A stretch of 64,000 bases of DNA from Castellaniella denitrificans (GTDB lineage Bacteria; Pseudomonadota; Gammaproteobacteria; Burkholderiales; Burkholderiaceae_B): assembly GCF_027214045.1 (NCBI RefSeq), contig NZ_JAPWHE010000003.1, positions 1 to 64,000 of the forward strand. The letters are read 5' to 3'. A program made the position numbers and the translations under genes. The notes below the pieces were generated by a model. It saw only the letters and a list, made by a program, of their open reading frames with translations, had not been told where the DNA came from and did not search any database. The stretch's first letter is position 1, and the number at the start of each line of letters is the position of its first letter. This document shows, in pieces, positions 1 to 8,731 of the stretch.

Positions 1-32
1 GAAAGTAGGTCATCGTCAGGCTTTTATTCCGC

Positions 33-69
33 AAAACCCCCGCAGAGCTCCTCTGCGGGGGTTTTGTCT
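33..69 (+). terminator. Rho-independent terminator of an upstream gene outside the window
   Basis: A perfect 15-bp stem pairs 33-47 with 51-65 around a 3-nt loop and is followed by a T-rich stretch. The arms start with AAAA and end with TTTT, so it could act in both directions. No gene ending just before it can be identified in the first 32 bases. Confidence 0.75.
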
Positions 70-296
70 TTGTGGCGCCATAAAAAGCCCGAGATCCAAA
101 AGCACAAGATCCGGACGCCCCCCCGCAGAGGACCGGCCTGGACTTCGTTATCTCCCCGCTTCGCGCCTTTTGCCAGGCCCCCAGATTCGACGGACGCGGG
201 CCAGTCCGCTACGGACGGACTCGTGCCCGCGCCCATCCCTGATAGAATGAACTTTTCAAACGCCGGCGCAGGGCCTGCGCCCACGCAGGAGATCTC

Positions 297-665
297 ATGA
301 TTCAAGGCGACGATACCCCCGACATGGATAAGGGCCTGAGCCAGCGGCAGCTCGTTCATCTGATGTATGGCCTGTTTGCCGTGGGCATCCTGTCCGCGGG
401 AATTTTCGGTGCGGCCGCGCTGGCAGCCGTGGTGCTGGCCTATCTGAAGCGTGGCGACATGGTCGGCACCGTCTATGCCGGACACATCGACTGGATCATC
501 AGGACGTTCTGGTGGGGTCTGCTGTGGTTGACGTTGAGCGCCCTGGGCAGCCTGATCTTTGTCGGCTTCGTCACGGGCCTGGTTGCCGTGATCTGGATCA
601 TCTACCGCATCGCCAAGGGCTGGCTGGCGCATTGGGCGGGGGAAACACCGCTGCCGGGGCTGTGA
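297..665 (+). CDS. small integral membrane protein (COG3671/DUF4870-like)
   Basis: A 122-residue protein of unknown function. Two or three hydrophobic stretches are visible: about residues 25-49 (GLFAVGILSAGIFGAAALAA) and a long one around 71-104 that may cross the membrane twice. This matches the small uncharacterised membrane proteins grouped as COG3671/DUF4870, which are common in Burkholderiales. The ATG at 297 has a good ribosome binding site (CAGGAG at 286-291). The gene stands alone and is convergent with the SWIB gene. The bases upstream (70-296) hold no convincing gene. The family assignment is from memory of sequence style, not from a search. Confidence 0.75.
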   Translation: MIQGDDTPDMDKGLSQRQLVHLMYGLFAVGILSAGIFGAAALAAVVLAYLKRGDMVGTVYAGHIDWIIRTFWWGLLWLTLSALGSLIFVGFVTGLVAVIWIIYRIAKGWLAHWAGETPLPGL

Positions 666-767
666 TCAGCCGCTGAACCGCATGGCGGGTTACAGGGCCT
701 TTGCCGCCGTGCCTGGTCATGCAGGCTTTGGTCCCGGCCAGGGGCCGGTCTGGATTCAGCGTGGACA

Positions 768-792
768 GGCGGGGCTGCCGCGACAGCCCGCC
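768..792. terminator. hairpin between convergent genes
   Basis: A GC-rich stem pairs 768-777 with 784-792, with one bulged G and a 6-nt loop. It lies between the small membrane protein and the SWIB gene. There is no clear T-run, so its role as a terminator is tentative. Confidence 0.3.
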
Positions 793-802
793 GCAACCCT
801 GC

Positions 803-1075
803 TTATTTCAGGTGTTGGCTGACCAGCTTGGTCAGTTCGAACATCGAAACCTGGTCCTTGCCGAACAGGGGACGCAGCTTGGCATCCGCATTGATGTTGC
901 GACGGTTCGCGGGATCCTGGAGATCATGCTTCTTGATATAGTCCCAGACGCGCTTGGTGACTTCGGTGCGGGGCACGGCTTCGTTGCCGATCACGGCCGC
1001 CAGGGTGGCGCTGGGGGTCAGGGGCTTCATGAATGCCGCATTGGGTTTGCGACCGGACTTTTCGGTGGTTGCCAT
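803..1075 (-). CDS. SWIB/MDM2 domain-containing protein
   Basis: A 90-residue protein that is essentially one SWIB (BAF60b/MDM2-like) domain. It runs from FMKPLTPSATLAAVIG through VTKRVWDYIKKHDLQDP to the NINADAKLRPLFG and FELTKLVSQHLK blocks that define the fold. Free-standing SWIB proteins occur in Chlamydia and many betaproteobacteria. They are thought to bind nucleic acid or chromosomal proteins, but their bacterial role is not settled. The ATG is preceded by TAGGAG at a good distance. The lysine-rich N-terminal tail (residues 1-17) fits DNA or RNA contact; that is inference. It is monocistronic and divergent from pyrC. Confidence 0.9.
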   Translation of the reverse strand: MATTEKSGRKPNAAFMKPLTPSATLAAVIGNEAVPRTEVTKRVWDYIKKHDLQDPANRRNINADAKLRPLFGKDQVSMFELTKLVSQHLK

Positions 1076-1205
1076 GTACGCAGGCTCCTACAGTGTTGAG
1101 TGAATAGCCCTCGCAGCATACCGCGTGTTTCCTCGAAAGACAAAACAGGATTGTCAGACCGTGTCACAGACTTCTGCCCATGTTTCCACGAACCGCGATG
1201 CACCC

Positions 1206-2300
1206 ATGGCCGGGCCCTCCGGCCCGGCCGCCCGCATCCGCTTGATCAGGCCTGACGACTGGCATCTGCATCTGCGCGATGGTGCGGTGCTGCGCGACGT
1301 CGTGCTGGACTCCGCACGGCAGTTCGGGCGCGCCATCATCATGCCCAACCTGAAGCCCCCTGTGCTGACGACAGCGGATGCGCACGCCTATCGCGAGCGC
1401 GTCCTGGCCGGCCTGCGCGAAGCCTGCGAGCGGGTGGGCGTCGACGAGACGCCGTCCTTCGATCCTCTGATGACCTTGTATCTGACGGACCGGACGACGC
1501 CGGATGAGATCCGTCGGGCGCGCGACAGCGGTTTCGTACATGGGGTCAAGCTCTACCCGGCCGGGGCAACGACCCATTCGGACGCCGGGGTGACGGATTT
1601 GCTGGGACAATGCCGCCGGACGCTCTCGGCCATGCAGGATTGCGGCATGCCGCTGCTGGTCCATGGCGAAGTCACCGATCCGGCGGTCGATCTGTTCGAC
1701 CGCGAGGCCGTCTTCATCGAACGGGTCATGCTGCCCTTGCGTCGGGCTTTTCCAGCACTGAAAGTGGTGTTCGAGCACCTGACCACGGCGGACGGTGCGG
1801 CCTATGTCACCGAAGCGGATGGCCCTGTCGGCGCGACGCTGACGCCACAGCATCTTTTGTATAACCGCAATGCCCTGTTCAAGGGCGGGCTGCGGCCCCA
1901 CTGGTACTGCCTGCCGGTCCTGAAACGGGAAACCCATCGCCTGGCCTTGCTGAAGGCGGCCACCAGCGGCAACCCGCGCTTCTTCCTGGGGACGGACAGC
2001 GCACCGCACCCGCGCGGGGCCAAGGAGCAGGATTGCGGCTGCGCGGGGTGCTACACGGCCCGCCACGCCATGGCGCTTTACGCGACGGCCTTCGAGTCCG
2101 TCGGCCGCCTGGACCGGCTGGAGGCCTTCGCCAGCCTGCATGGCCCGGCTTTTTACGGCCTGAAGCCCAACAGCGGTTCGTTGACGCTGGAACGGGCGAC
2201 CGACCCGATTCCGCAGGAACTGCCGCTGGGCGACGACGTGGTCGTCCCCCTGGCCGCCGGCGAGTCCCTGCAATGGAGAATGAGTCAGGACGCGTGCTAG
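1206..2300 (+). CDS. pyrC: dihydroorotase, homodimeric class (PyrC)
   Basis: Third step of pyrimidine synthesis: reversible cyclisation of N-carbamoyl-aspartate to dihydroorotate. The 364-residue protein has the PyrC-type signature: DDWHLHLRDG (two zinc histidines), GVKLYPAGATTHSD (the lysine that is carbamylated to bridge the zincs), HGEV and EHLTT (further ligands) and GTDSAPH (catalytic Asp). The start chosen is the ATG at 1206, which puts the conserved block 12-16 residues from the N-terminus as in E. coli PyrC, although no Shine-Dalgarno precedes it. In-frame GTGs at 1161 and 1125 are alternatives, and 1161 has a weak AGGATT upstream. The stop codon lies inside a perfect 36-bp palindrome. 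Confidence 0.93.
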   Translation: MAGPSGPAARIRLIRPDDWHLHLRDGAVLRDVVLDSARQFGRAIIMPNLKPPVLTTADAHAYRERVLAGLREACERVGVDETPSFDPLMTLYLTDRTTPDEIRRARDSGFVHGVKLYPAGATTHSDAGVTDLLGQCRRTLSAMQDCGMPLLVHGEVTDPAVDLFDREAVFIERVMLPLRRAFPALKVVFEHLTTADGAAYVTEADGPVGATLTPQHLLYNRNALFKGGLRPHWYCLPVLKRETHRLALLKAATSGNPRFFLGTDSAPHPRGAKEQDCGCAGCYTARHAMALYATAFESVGRLDRLEAFASLHGPAFYGLKPNSGSLTLERATDPIPQELPLGDDVVVPLAAGESLQWRMSQDAC

Positions 2301-2323
2301 TCCCCGGGGACTAGCACGCGTCC
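2288..2323. repeat. 36-bp perfect palindrome over the pyrC stop codon
   Basis: Bases 2288-2305 (GGACGCGTGCTAGTCCCC) are followed immediately by their exact reverse complement to 2323. The pyrC TAG (2298-2300) is inside the left arm. RNA from either strand would fold into a long hairpin, but no T-run follows on either strand. It lies between the convergent genes pyrC and uup, so a bidirectional transcript-end or RNA-stabilising role is plausible but unproven. Confidence 0.85.
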
Positions 2324-2354
2324 GGGCGAATCGGAGCGTCTTGCGGGCGGCCGT

Positions 2355-4199
<1,845 letters not shown>

Positions 4200-4283
4200 G
4201 AGGCGGGCGGCGGTGAGGCGGTCGCTGGTCTCGGCGGCGGGCCGGGACACAAAAGTGTATTGTCGCAGTTTGGCCGGGCGCGT

Positions 4284-4312
4284 GCCGGCGACGGCCGGCG
4301 CTGTCGTACAAT
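4284..4312 (+). promoter_or_regulatory. rnpB promoter
   Basis: TACAAT at 4307-4312 is a good -10 box that would start transcription at about 4319-4321, exactly where the P1 helix of the RNase P RNA begins. The -35 position (4284-4289) is GC-rich and poorly matched, so the upstream AT-rich stretch around 4250-4272 may contribute. Confidence 0.55.
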
Positions 4313-4320
4313 GCCGTCGC

Positions 4321-4720
4321 GGGGCAGATCGGGCGATCGCGGTGCCGTCAGGCATCGAGGAAGGTCCGGACTCCATCGGGCGCGATAGCGGCTAACGGCC
4401 GTCCGGCGATCCTTTCGGGGAGAGCCGAGGACCAGGGCCACAGAGACGAGTCTGCCGCGGGGGTGAGCCGCAAGGCGCACACCGGTACGGCCATCTCCGT
4501 ACCGTCCGTCCGGTTTGTCCGGGCGGTCCGCGGCAGGGTGAAACGCGGCAACCTCTATCGGGAGCAACATCAAATAGGCATGCGCCGGCTTCGTGCCGAC
4601 AGGGCGGCCCGTCCGAGCATGCGGGTAGATGGCTAGAGCGGTCCAGCAATGGCCCGCCCAGAGGAATGATCGCCCGCCGGGGCAACCCGGCGTACAGAAT
4701 CCGGCCTATAGATCTGTTCC
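4321..4720 (+). ncRNA. rnpB: RNase P RNA, bacterial class A (rnpB)
   Basis: Catalytic RNA that removes 5' leaders from pre-tRNAs. Conserved tracts occur in order: GAGGAAGGUCCGGACUCC (CR-I, from 4357), ACAGAGACGAGUC, AGGGUGAAAC, GGAGCAA-N4-AAAUAGG, GGGUAGAUGGCU, AGAGGAAUGAUCGCCC and ACAGAAUCCGGCCUAUAG (CR-V, 4694-4711). The ends pair as P1 (4321-4330 with 4711-4720, including G-U pairs). The P4 helix differs from the usual sequence: CR-I reads AAG-GUCC rather than AAA-GUCC, and CR-V reads CCUAU rather than CUUAU. The two changes restore pairing (G4363 with C4706). The specificity domain is compact: the usual GGUAAGAGC tract after GGGUGAAA is absent, which I believe is typical of Burkholderiales. 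Ends are assigned from P1 pairing. Confidence 0.95.
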
Positions 4721-4866
4721 GCCTTCTTCATAGGGAATTGTGCGCATTCGGCCGCCGTGCCGGCTGTGATACCCTGAATCATCATTTCGAACCGACGGCC
4801 CGCGGCGCGGATGCGTGCCGGGTACGCCGGCCGGATTCCTTCATGGAAATCCAGCAGGAGACATCG

Positions 4867-5697
4867 GTGGCGGATTCGACAGCATCATCCCTGTCGGAAA
4901 CGGATGTCGGACAGCGGCCTCCGTTGCTCGAAGTCCGTGACCTGACGAAAAGCTTCGGTGGCTTGCGGGCCGTGGATCATTGCTCGTTCCAGGTGGAACA
5001 AGGCACCATCACCGGCCTGATCGGGCCCAACGGCGCCGGCAAGACCACGGTGTTCAACCTCATGACCGGTTTCATCCCCCCTGATTCGGGCCGGATCCTG
5101 CTGGGCGGCCAGGACATCGGTCATCTGCGTCCCGATCAGATCTTCGCCCGGGGACTGTGCCGCACGTTCCAGATCCCGCGTGAACATGGCACCATGAGTG
5201 TTCTTGAAAACCTCATGCTGGTGCCGCCCGGACAGTCGGGTGAACATTGGTGGAACGCCCTGCTGCGCCCGGGCCGTGTCCGGGCCGAGGAGGCCCGCCA
5301 TCTGGACAAGGCGCGGGAAGTCCTGGAATACCTGCAGCTCACGCCCGTCCGGCATGAATACGCGGCCAACCTGTCGGGCGGCCAGAAAAAGCTGCTGGAA
5401 ATGGGGCGCATGCTGATGGCGGATCCGCAGATCGTCCTGCTGGACGAACCGGCCGCCGGCGTCAACCGCACCCTGCTGCAAAGCATCGTCCGGAACATCC
5501 AGGCCCTGTCCCGCGAGCGCGGCATCACCTTCCTGCTGATCGAGCACGACATGAACATGGTCATGAACCTGTGCGATCCGGTCATCGTCATGAGCGAAGG
5601 ACGCAAGCTGGCCGAAGGCGCGCCCGACACGGTGCGCGGCGACCCCGCGGTGCTGGAGGCTTACCTGGGAGGGCAATATGCCGCTGCTGCAGGTTGA
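4867..5697 (+). CDS. livG: branched-chain amino acid-type ABC transporter ATP-binding protein (LivG)
   Basis: ATPase of a HAAT-family importer, 276 residues. Walker A GPNGAGKTT, signature LSGGQKKLLEMGRMLM, Walker B IVLLDEPAAGVN and switch histidine in LLIEHDMN are all present. The LivG hallmark of a longer loop (CRTFQIPREHGTMSVLENLM) is visible. The GTG at 4867 is preferred because AGGAG (4856-4860) sits 6 nt ahead; an ATG at 4843 in the same frame is possible. It is the first gene of livGFHM and overlaps livF by 20 nt, so the two ATPases are probably translationally coupled. Substrate specificity cannot be read from sequence: HAAT systems carry Leu/Ile/Val, amides, urea or aromatic compounds. 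Confidence 0.9.
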   Translation: MADSTASSLSETDVGQRPPLLEVRDLTKSFGGLRAVDHCSFQVEQGTITGLIGPNGAGKTTVFNLMTGFIPPDSGRILLGGQDIGHLRPDQIFARGLCRTFQIPREHGTMSVLENLMLVPPGQSGEHWWNALLRPGRVRAEEARHLDKAREVLEYLQLTPVRHEYAANLSGGQKKLLEMGRMLMADPQIVLLDEPAAGVNRTLLQSIVRNIQALSRERGITFLLIEHDMNMVMNLCDPVIVMSEGRKLAEGAPDTVRGDPAVLEAYLGGQYAAAAG

Positions 5698-6385
5698 CGC
5701 CGTCACGGCGGGCTACGGCGATACCGAGATCCTGCGCGCGGTGTCCCTGCATGTCGAGGCCGACGAGGTCGTCGCCATCATCGGCCCCAACGGGGCGGGC
5801 AAATCCACCCTGATGAAGACGATCTTCGGCCTGCTGCATCCCCGCCAGGGGACGATCGCTTTCGACGGACACGACATCACGCATCAGGCACCGCACCGCA
5901 TCGTGCGGCTGGGCATGTGTTACGTGCCGCAGGTGGCCAATGTATTCACCTCGCTGACGGTCGAGGAAAACCTGGAGATGGGCGCATTCCCAATGGGCAA
6001 GGTCGATCTGTCCGACAGCAAGGACCGGGTCTACGCGATGTTTCCAAAACTGCGCCAGCGCAGACGGCAACTCGCGGGCAAGATGTCCGGCGGCGAGCGG
6101 CAGATGGTTGCGATGGGCAGCGCCCTGATGATGAATCCCAGGCTGCTGCTGCTCGACGAGCCCACGGCCGCCCTGTCGCCCAAGCTCGTGGCAGAAATCT
6201 TCGAGCGCATCGCCGGGATCAACGACAGCGGCGTGGGCATCCTGATGGTCGAGCAGAACGCCCGGCAATCCCTGGGGATGGCTCATCGCGGCTACGTGCT
6301 GGCCAACGGCGAGAACCGGCACGAGGGCACGGGCCGGGACCTGCTCGAGGACCCGAACGTCGGGCGCCTCTACCTGGGAGGATGA
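5678..6385 (+). CDS. livF: branched-chain amino acid-type ABC transporter ATP-binding protein (LivF)
   Basis: Second ATPase of the same importer, 235 residues, the usual LivF length. Walker A GPNGAGKST (near 36-44), signature MSGGERQMVAMGSALM, Walker B LLLLDEPTAALSP and the switch region ILMVEQNARQSL are intact. The start ATG lies inside the end of livG. The order G-F-H-M differs from the E. coli order (K-H-M-G-F) but is common in betaproteobacteria. Confidence 0.9.
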   Translation: MPLLQVDAVTAGYGDTEILRAVSLHVEADEVVAIIGPNGAGKSTLMKTIFGLLHPRQGTIAFDGHDITHQAPHRIVRLGMCYVPQVANVFTSLTVEENLEMGAFPMGKVDLSDSKDRVYAMFPKLRQRRRQLAGKMSGGERQMVAMGSALMMNPRLLLLDEPTAALSPKLVAEIFERIAGINDSGVGILMVEQNARQSLGMAHRGYVLANGENRHEGTGRDLLEDPNVGRLYLGG

Positions 6386-6389
6386 CACG

Positions 6390-7442
6390 ATGATCGATAG
6401 GGCGCGGCCTGTGGCGGACGAGGACATGCCGGCGGACGCCCGGGATCCGGGCGGCGCCCGCAGCAGCCGCTTTGTCGGCGGCGTGCTGCTGCTGGTGCTG
6501 GCCGGCATGTGGATCGCCGGCTGGCTTTCAGGCACCAGCGCCGAGGACATGCTGTCCCTGACCGCGTGGGGCGTGATGCTGGGAGGCATCATTGCGTTGG
6601 GCGGCATCGGTCTCACCCTGTGTTATGGCGTCCTGAAGTTCCCGAATTTCGCTCATGGGGAATTCCTGACCCTGGGGGCGTACGTGACTTACGGCATGGT
6701 GCTCGTCCTGCCTCGGTCCGAGCCCATCTGGCGATTCTCTTTTGGATGGGAACTGGTCGTCGGCCTGCCGCTGGCGGCGGCGGTCACCGCCGTCGTGGCG
6801 ATCACGATCGACCGGCTGCTCTACCGGCCGCTGCGCAGGCACCATTCGCCGCTCGTGCTGCTGGCCATGGCCTCGCTGGGCATGGAATTCCTCCTGCGGG
6901 GCATCGTCTACCTCATCTGGGGCTCGGACTTCCATTTCTATTATTCGGGGCGAGCCAATCCGGCACTGTATCTGCCTTTCGGATTGCGCCTGCAGGCGGA
7001 CCAGATCTTCGTCTTCGCCCTGGCCCTGGTCCTGGTGGCGCTGCTGTATTGGATGCTCACCCGGACACGCATCGGCAAGGCCATGCGCGCGACAGCCGAC
7101 AATCCCGACCTGGCCCAGGTGCGCGGCATCGACACTGAACAGGTCGTCGCCTGGACCTGGGCCATTGGCGCGGGCCTGGCCGCCGTCGGCGGCGTCATGT
7201 ACGGGCTGGCCTCTCAGATGCGTCCGGACATGGGTTTCGTTCTGCTGCTGCCCTTGTTCGCCGCGGTGATCATGGGCGGGATCGGCAGCGCCTGGGGCGC
7301 GCTGGTCGGGTCGATCATCATCGGGGTCGCCATGCAGTTGACGTCCGCCTTCCTGAATCCGGCCTACGGGCCGGCGGTCGCTTTCGTCCTGATGGTGCTG
7401 GTGTTGCTCATGCGGCCCCAGGGGCTGTTCGCCCAGCGCTAG
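6390..7442 (+). CDS. livH: branched-chain amino acid-type ABC transporter permease (LivH)
   Basis: Inner-membrane permease, 350 residues, longer than E. coli LivH (308) because of an N-terminal extension of about 30 residues ahead of the first membrane segment (VLLLVLAGMWIAGWLSG). Family marks include GGIGLTLCYGVLKFPNFAHGEF near the first core helix and the cytoplasmic EAA-like loop TRIGKAMRATADNPDLAQVRGID. About eight or nine membrane segments are visible. The GGGAGG before the ATG gives good initiation. The gene lies 4 nt after livF. Confidence 0.9.
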   Translation: MIDRARPVADEDMPADARDPGGARSSRFVGGVLLLVLAGMWIAGWLSGTSAEDMLSLTAWGVMLGGIIALGGIGLTLCYGVLKFPNFAHGEFLTLGAYVTYGMVLVLPRSEPIWRFSFGWELVVGLPLAAAVTAVVAITIDRLLYRPLRRHHSPLVLLAMASLGMEFLLRGIVYLIWGSDFHFYYSGRANPALYLPFGLRLQADQIFVFALALVLVALLYWMLTRTRIGKAMRATADNPDLAQVRGIDTEQVVAWTWAIGAGLAAVGGVMYGLASQMRPDMGFVLLLPLFAAVIMGGIGSAWGALVGSIIIGVAMQLTSAFLNPAYGPAVAFVLMVLVLLMRPQGLFAQR

Positions 7443-7452
7443 GAGCCGGATC

Positions 7453-8658
7453 ATGGATCTTCTTCACTTCCTCAAGGCCTGCTTCCTGCTGGTTCCCGCT
7501 TTCCTGCTGGGCTGCCTGCTGTTCTCGCGCTGGCGCTGGCCGGCGCGCCTGTCGTCGGCCCTGGCGTTCGGCTGTCTCCTGGTGTTCGGTGTGGCGGCCT
7601 GGTGGCCGGGCGCCATGGATTACCTGGCGTCCTTCAGCATCGTGGCGATCATCTATTCGATCCTGTCGCTCGGCCTGAACGCGCAATGGGGGTACAACGG
7701 CCACCTGAATTTCGGCGTGGCCGGTTTTTTTGCCGTGGGGGCGTTCACCATGGCGCTGTTCGTCACCTCGCCGCCTTCCGGCCTGATGGCGGCCTATGCC
7801 CAGCAGTGGTTCGGGCTGGACGCGCCTTATCTGGTCGGCGTGGCGGCAGCCGGCCTGATGGCGGGCGCCGTGGCCTGGCTGATTGCTCAGCCCATCCTGC
7901 ACCTGCGGGCGGATTTCCTGGCGATCGCCACACTGGGGATCGCCGAGATCATCCGGCTCGTCTTCCAGAACGAGCGCTGGCTGGCCAACGGACCGCAGCC
8001 CATGTCCGGGATTCCCCAGCCGCTGTCCTGCGTCTTCGACGACGCGGGCTGCGCCTGGTTGCCCGATGCCCTGCGGTCCGCGCTGTCCGTGATGCAGCCC
8101 AGGGATTACGGTTATCTGTACCTGGTGATCGTCACGTTCGCGATGGCCTTGGTGTATGTCGTGCTCGAGGCCATGGTGCGCTCCCCCTGGGGGCGCGCGT
8201 TGCGCGCCGTCCGGGACGAGGAAGAATCGGCCGCCATGAGCGGCAAGCACGTCAAGTCGCTGCGTGTGCAGTCCTTCGTCCTGGGCGCCATCGTCATCGG
8301 TGTGGCGGGCGCCCTGTACGCGCCGTACATGGTCACGATCGACTACAGCCACTTCAAGCCGCTGTTCGCCACGTTCCTGGTCTGGGTGATGCTGATGCTG
8401 GGAGGCAGCGGCAACAACAAGGGTGCCATCCTGGGCGCCTTCGTGATCTGGGCCGTCTGGAGCGGCACGGGATTCGTCACGGATTATCTGCAGGTCGCTT
8501 TGCAGGGGGTCGCCCCCGACGTGGCCTCGCGGATGTCCTTCCTGCGCTGGGCCTTCGTGGGGCTGCTGTTGGCGTTGATCGTGCTGTATCGTCCACAGGG
8601 CATCCTGCCCGAGCGGAAACGCGTGTCCCGCTTTCTGGACGGAGAGCCGGAAGACTGA
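7453..8658 (+). CDS. livM: branched-chain amino acid-type ABC transporter permease (LivM)
   Basis: Second permease subunit, 401 residues. Family marks are SLGLNAQWGYNGHLNFGVAGFF, the LRADFLAIATLGIAEIIRL block and the ATPase-contact loop SPWGRALRAVRDEEESAAMSGKHV. About ten hydrophobic segments are seen. An AGGAG 5 nt upstream of the ATG supports the start. It is the last gene of the operon and is followed by a strong terminator at 8686. Confidence 0.9.
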   Translation: MDLLHFLKACFLLVPAFLLGCLLFSRWRWPARLSSALAFGCLLVFGVAAWWPGAMDYLASFSIVAIIYSILSLGLNAQWGYNGHLNFGVAGFFAVGAFTMALFVTSPPSGLMAAYAQQWFGLDAPYLVGVAAAGLMAGAVAWLIAQPILHLRADFLAIATLGIAEIIRLVFQNERWLANGPQPMSGIPQPLSCVFDDAGCAWLPDALRSALSVMQPRDYGYLYLVIVTFAMALVYVVLEAMVRSPWGRALRAVRDEEESAAMSGKHVKSLRVQSFVLGAIVIGVAGALYAPYMVTIDYSHFKPLFATFLVWVMLMLGGSGNNKGAILGAFVIWAVWSGTGFVTDYLQVALQGVAPDVASRMSFLRWAFVGLLLALIVLYRPQGILPERKRVSRFLDGEPED

Positions 8659-8685
8659 GGGCGGTCCCGGGACGTATGATGCACA

Positions 8686-8716
8686 AGAGGCCGCTTTCCA
8701 GGCGGCCTCTTTTTTT
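8686..8716 (+). terminator. terminator of livGFHM
   Basis: A 9-bp stem pairs 8686-8694 with 8702-8710 around a 7-nt loop, followed by a run of six or seven T. It separates livM from the convergent binding-protein gene. Confidence 0.9.
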
Positions 8717-8731
8717 GGGGCGCGGCGCGGA

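Noticed and set aside
4666-4866. N-terminal extension of LivG reaching into the RNase P RNA
   Set aside because: The extension translates the 3' end of rnpB. The GTG at 4867 with AGGAG 6 nt upstream explains the start.
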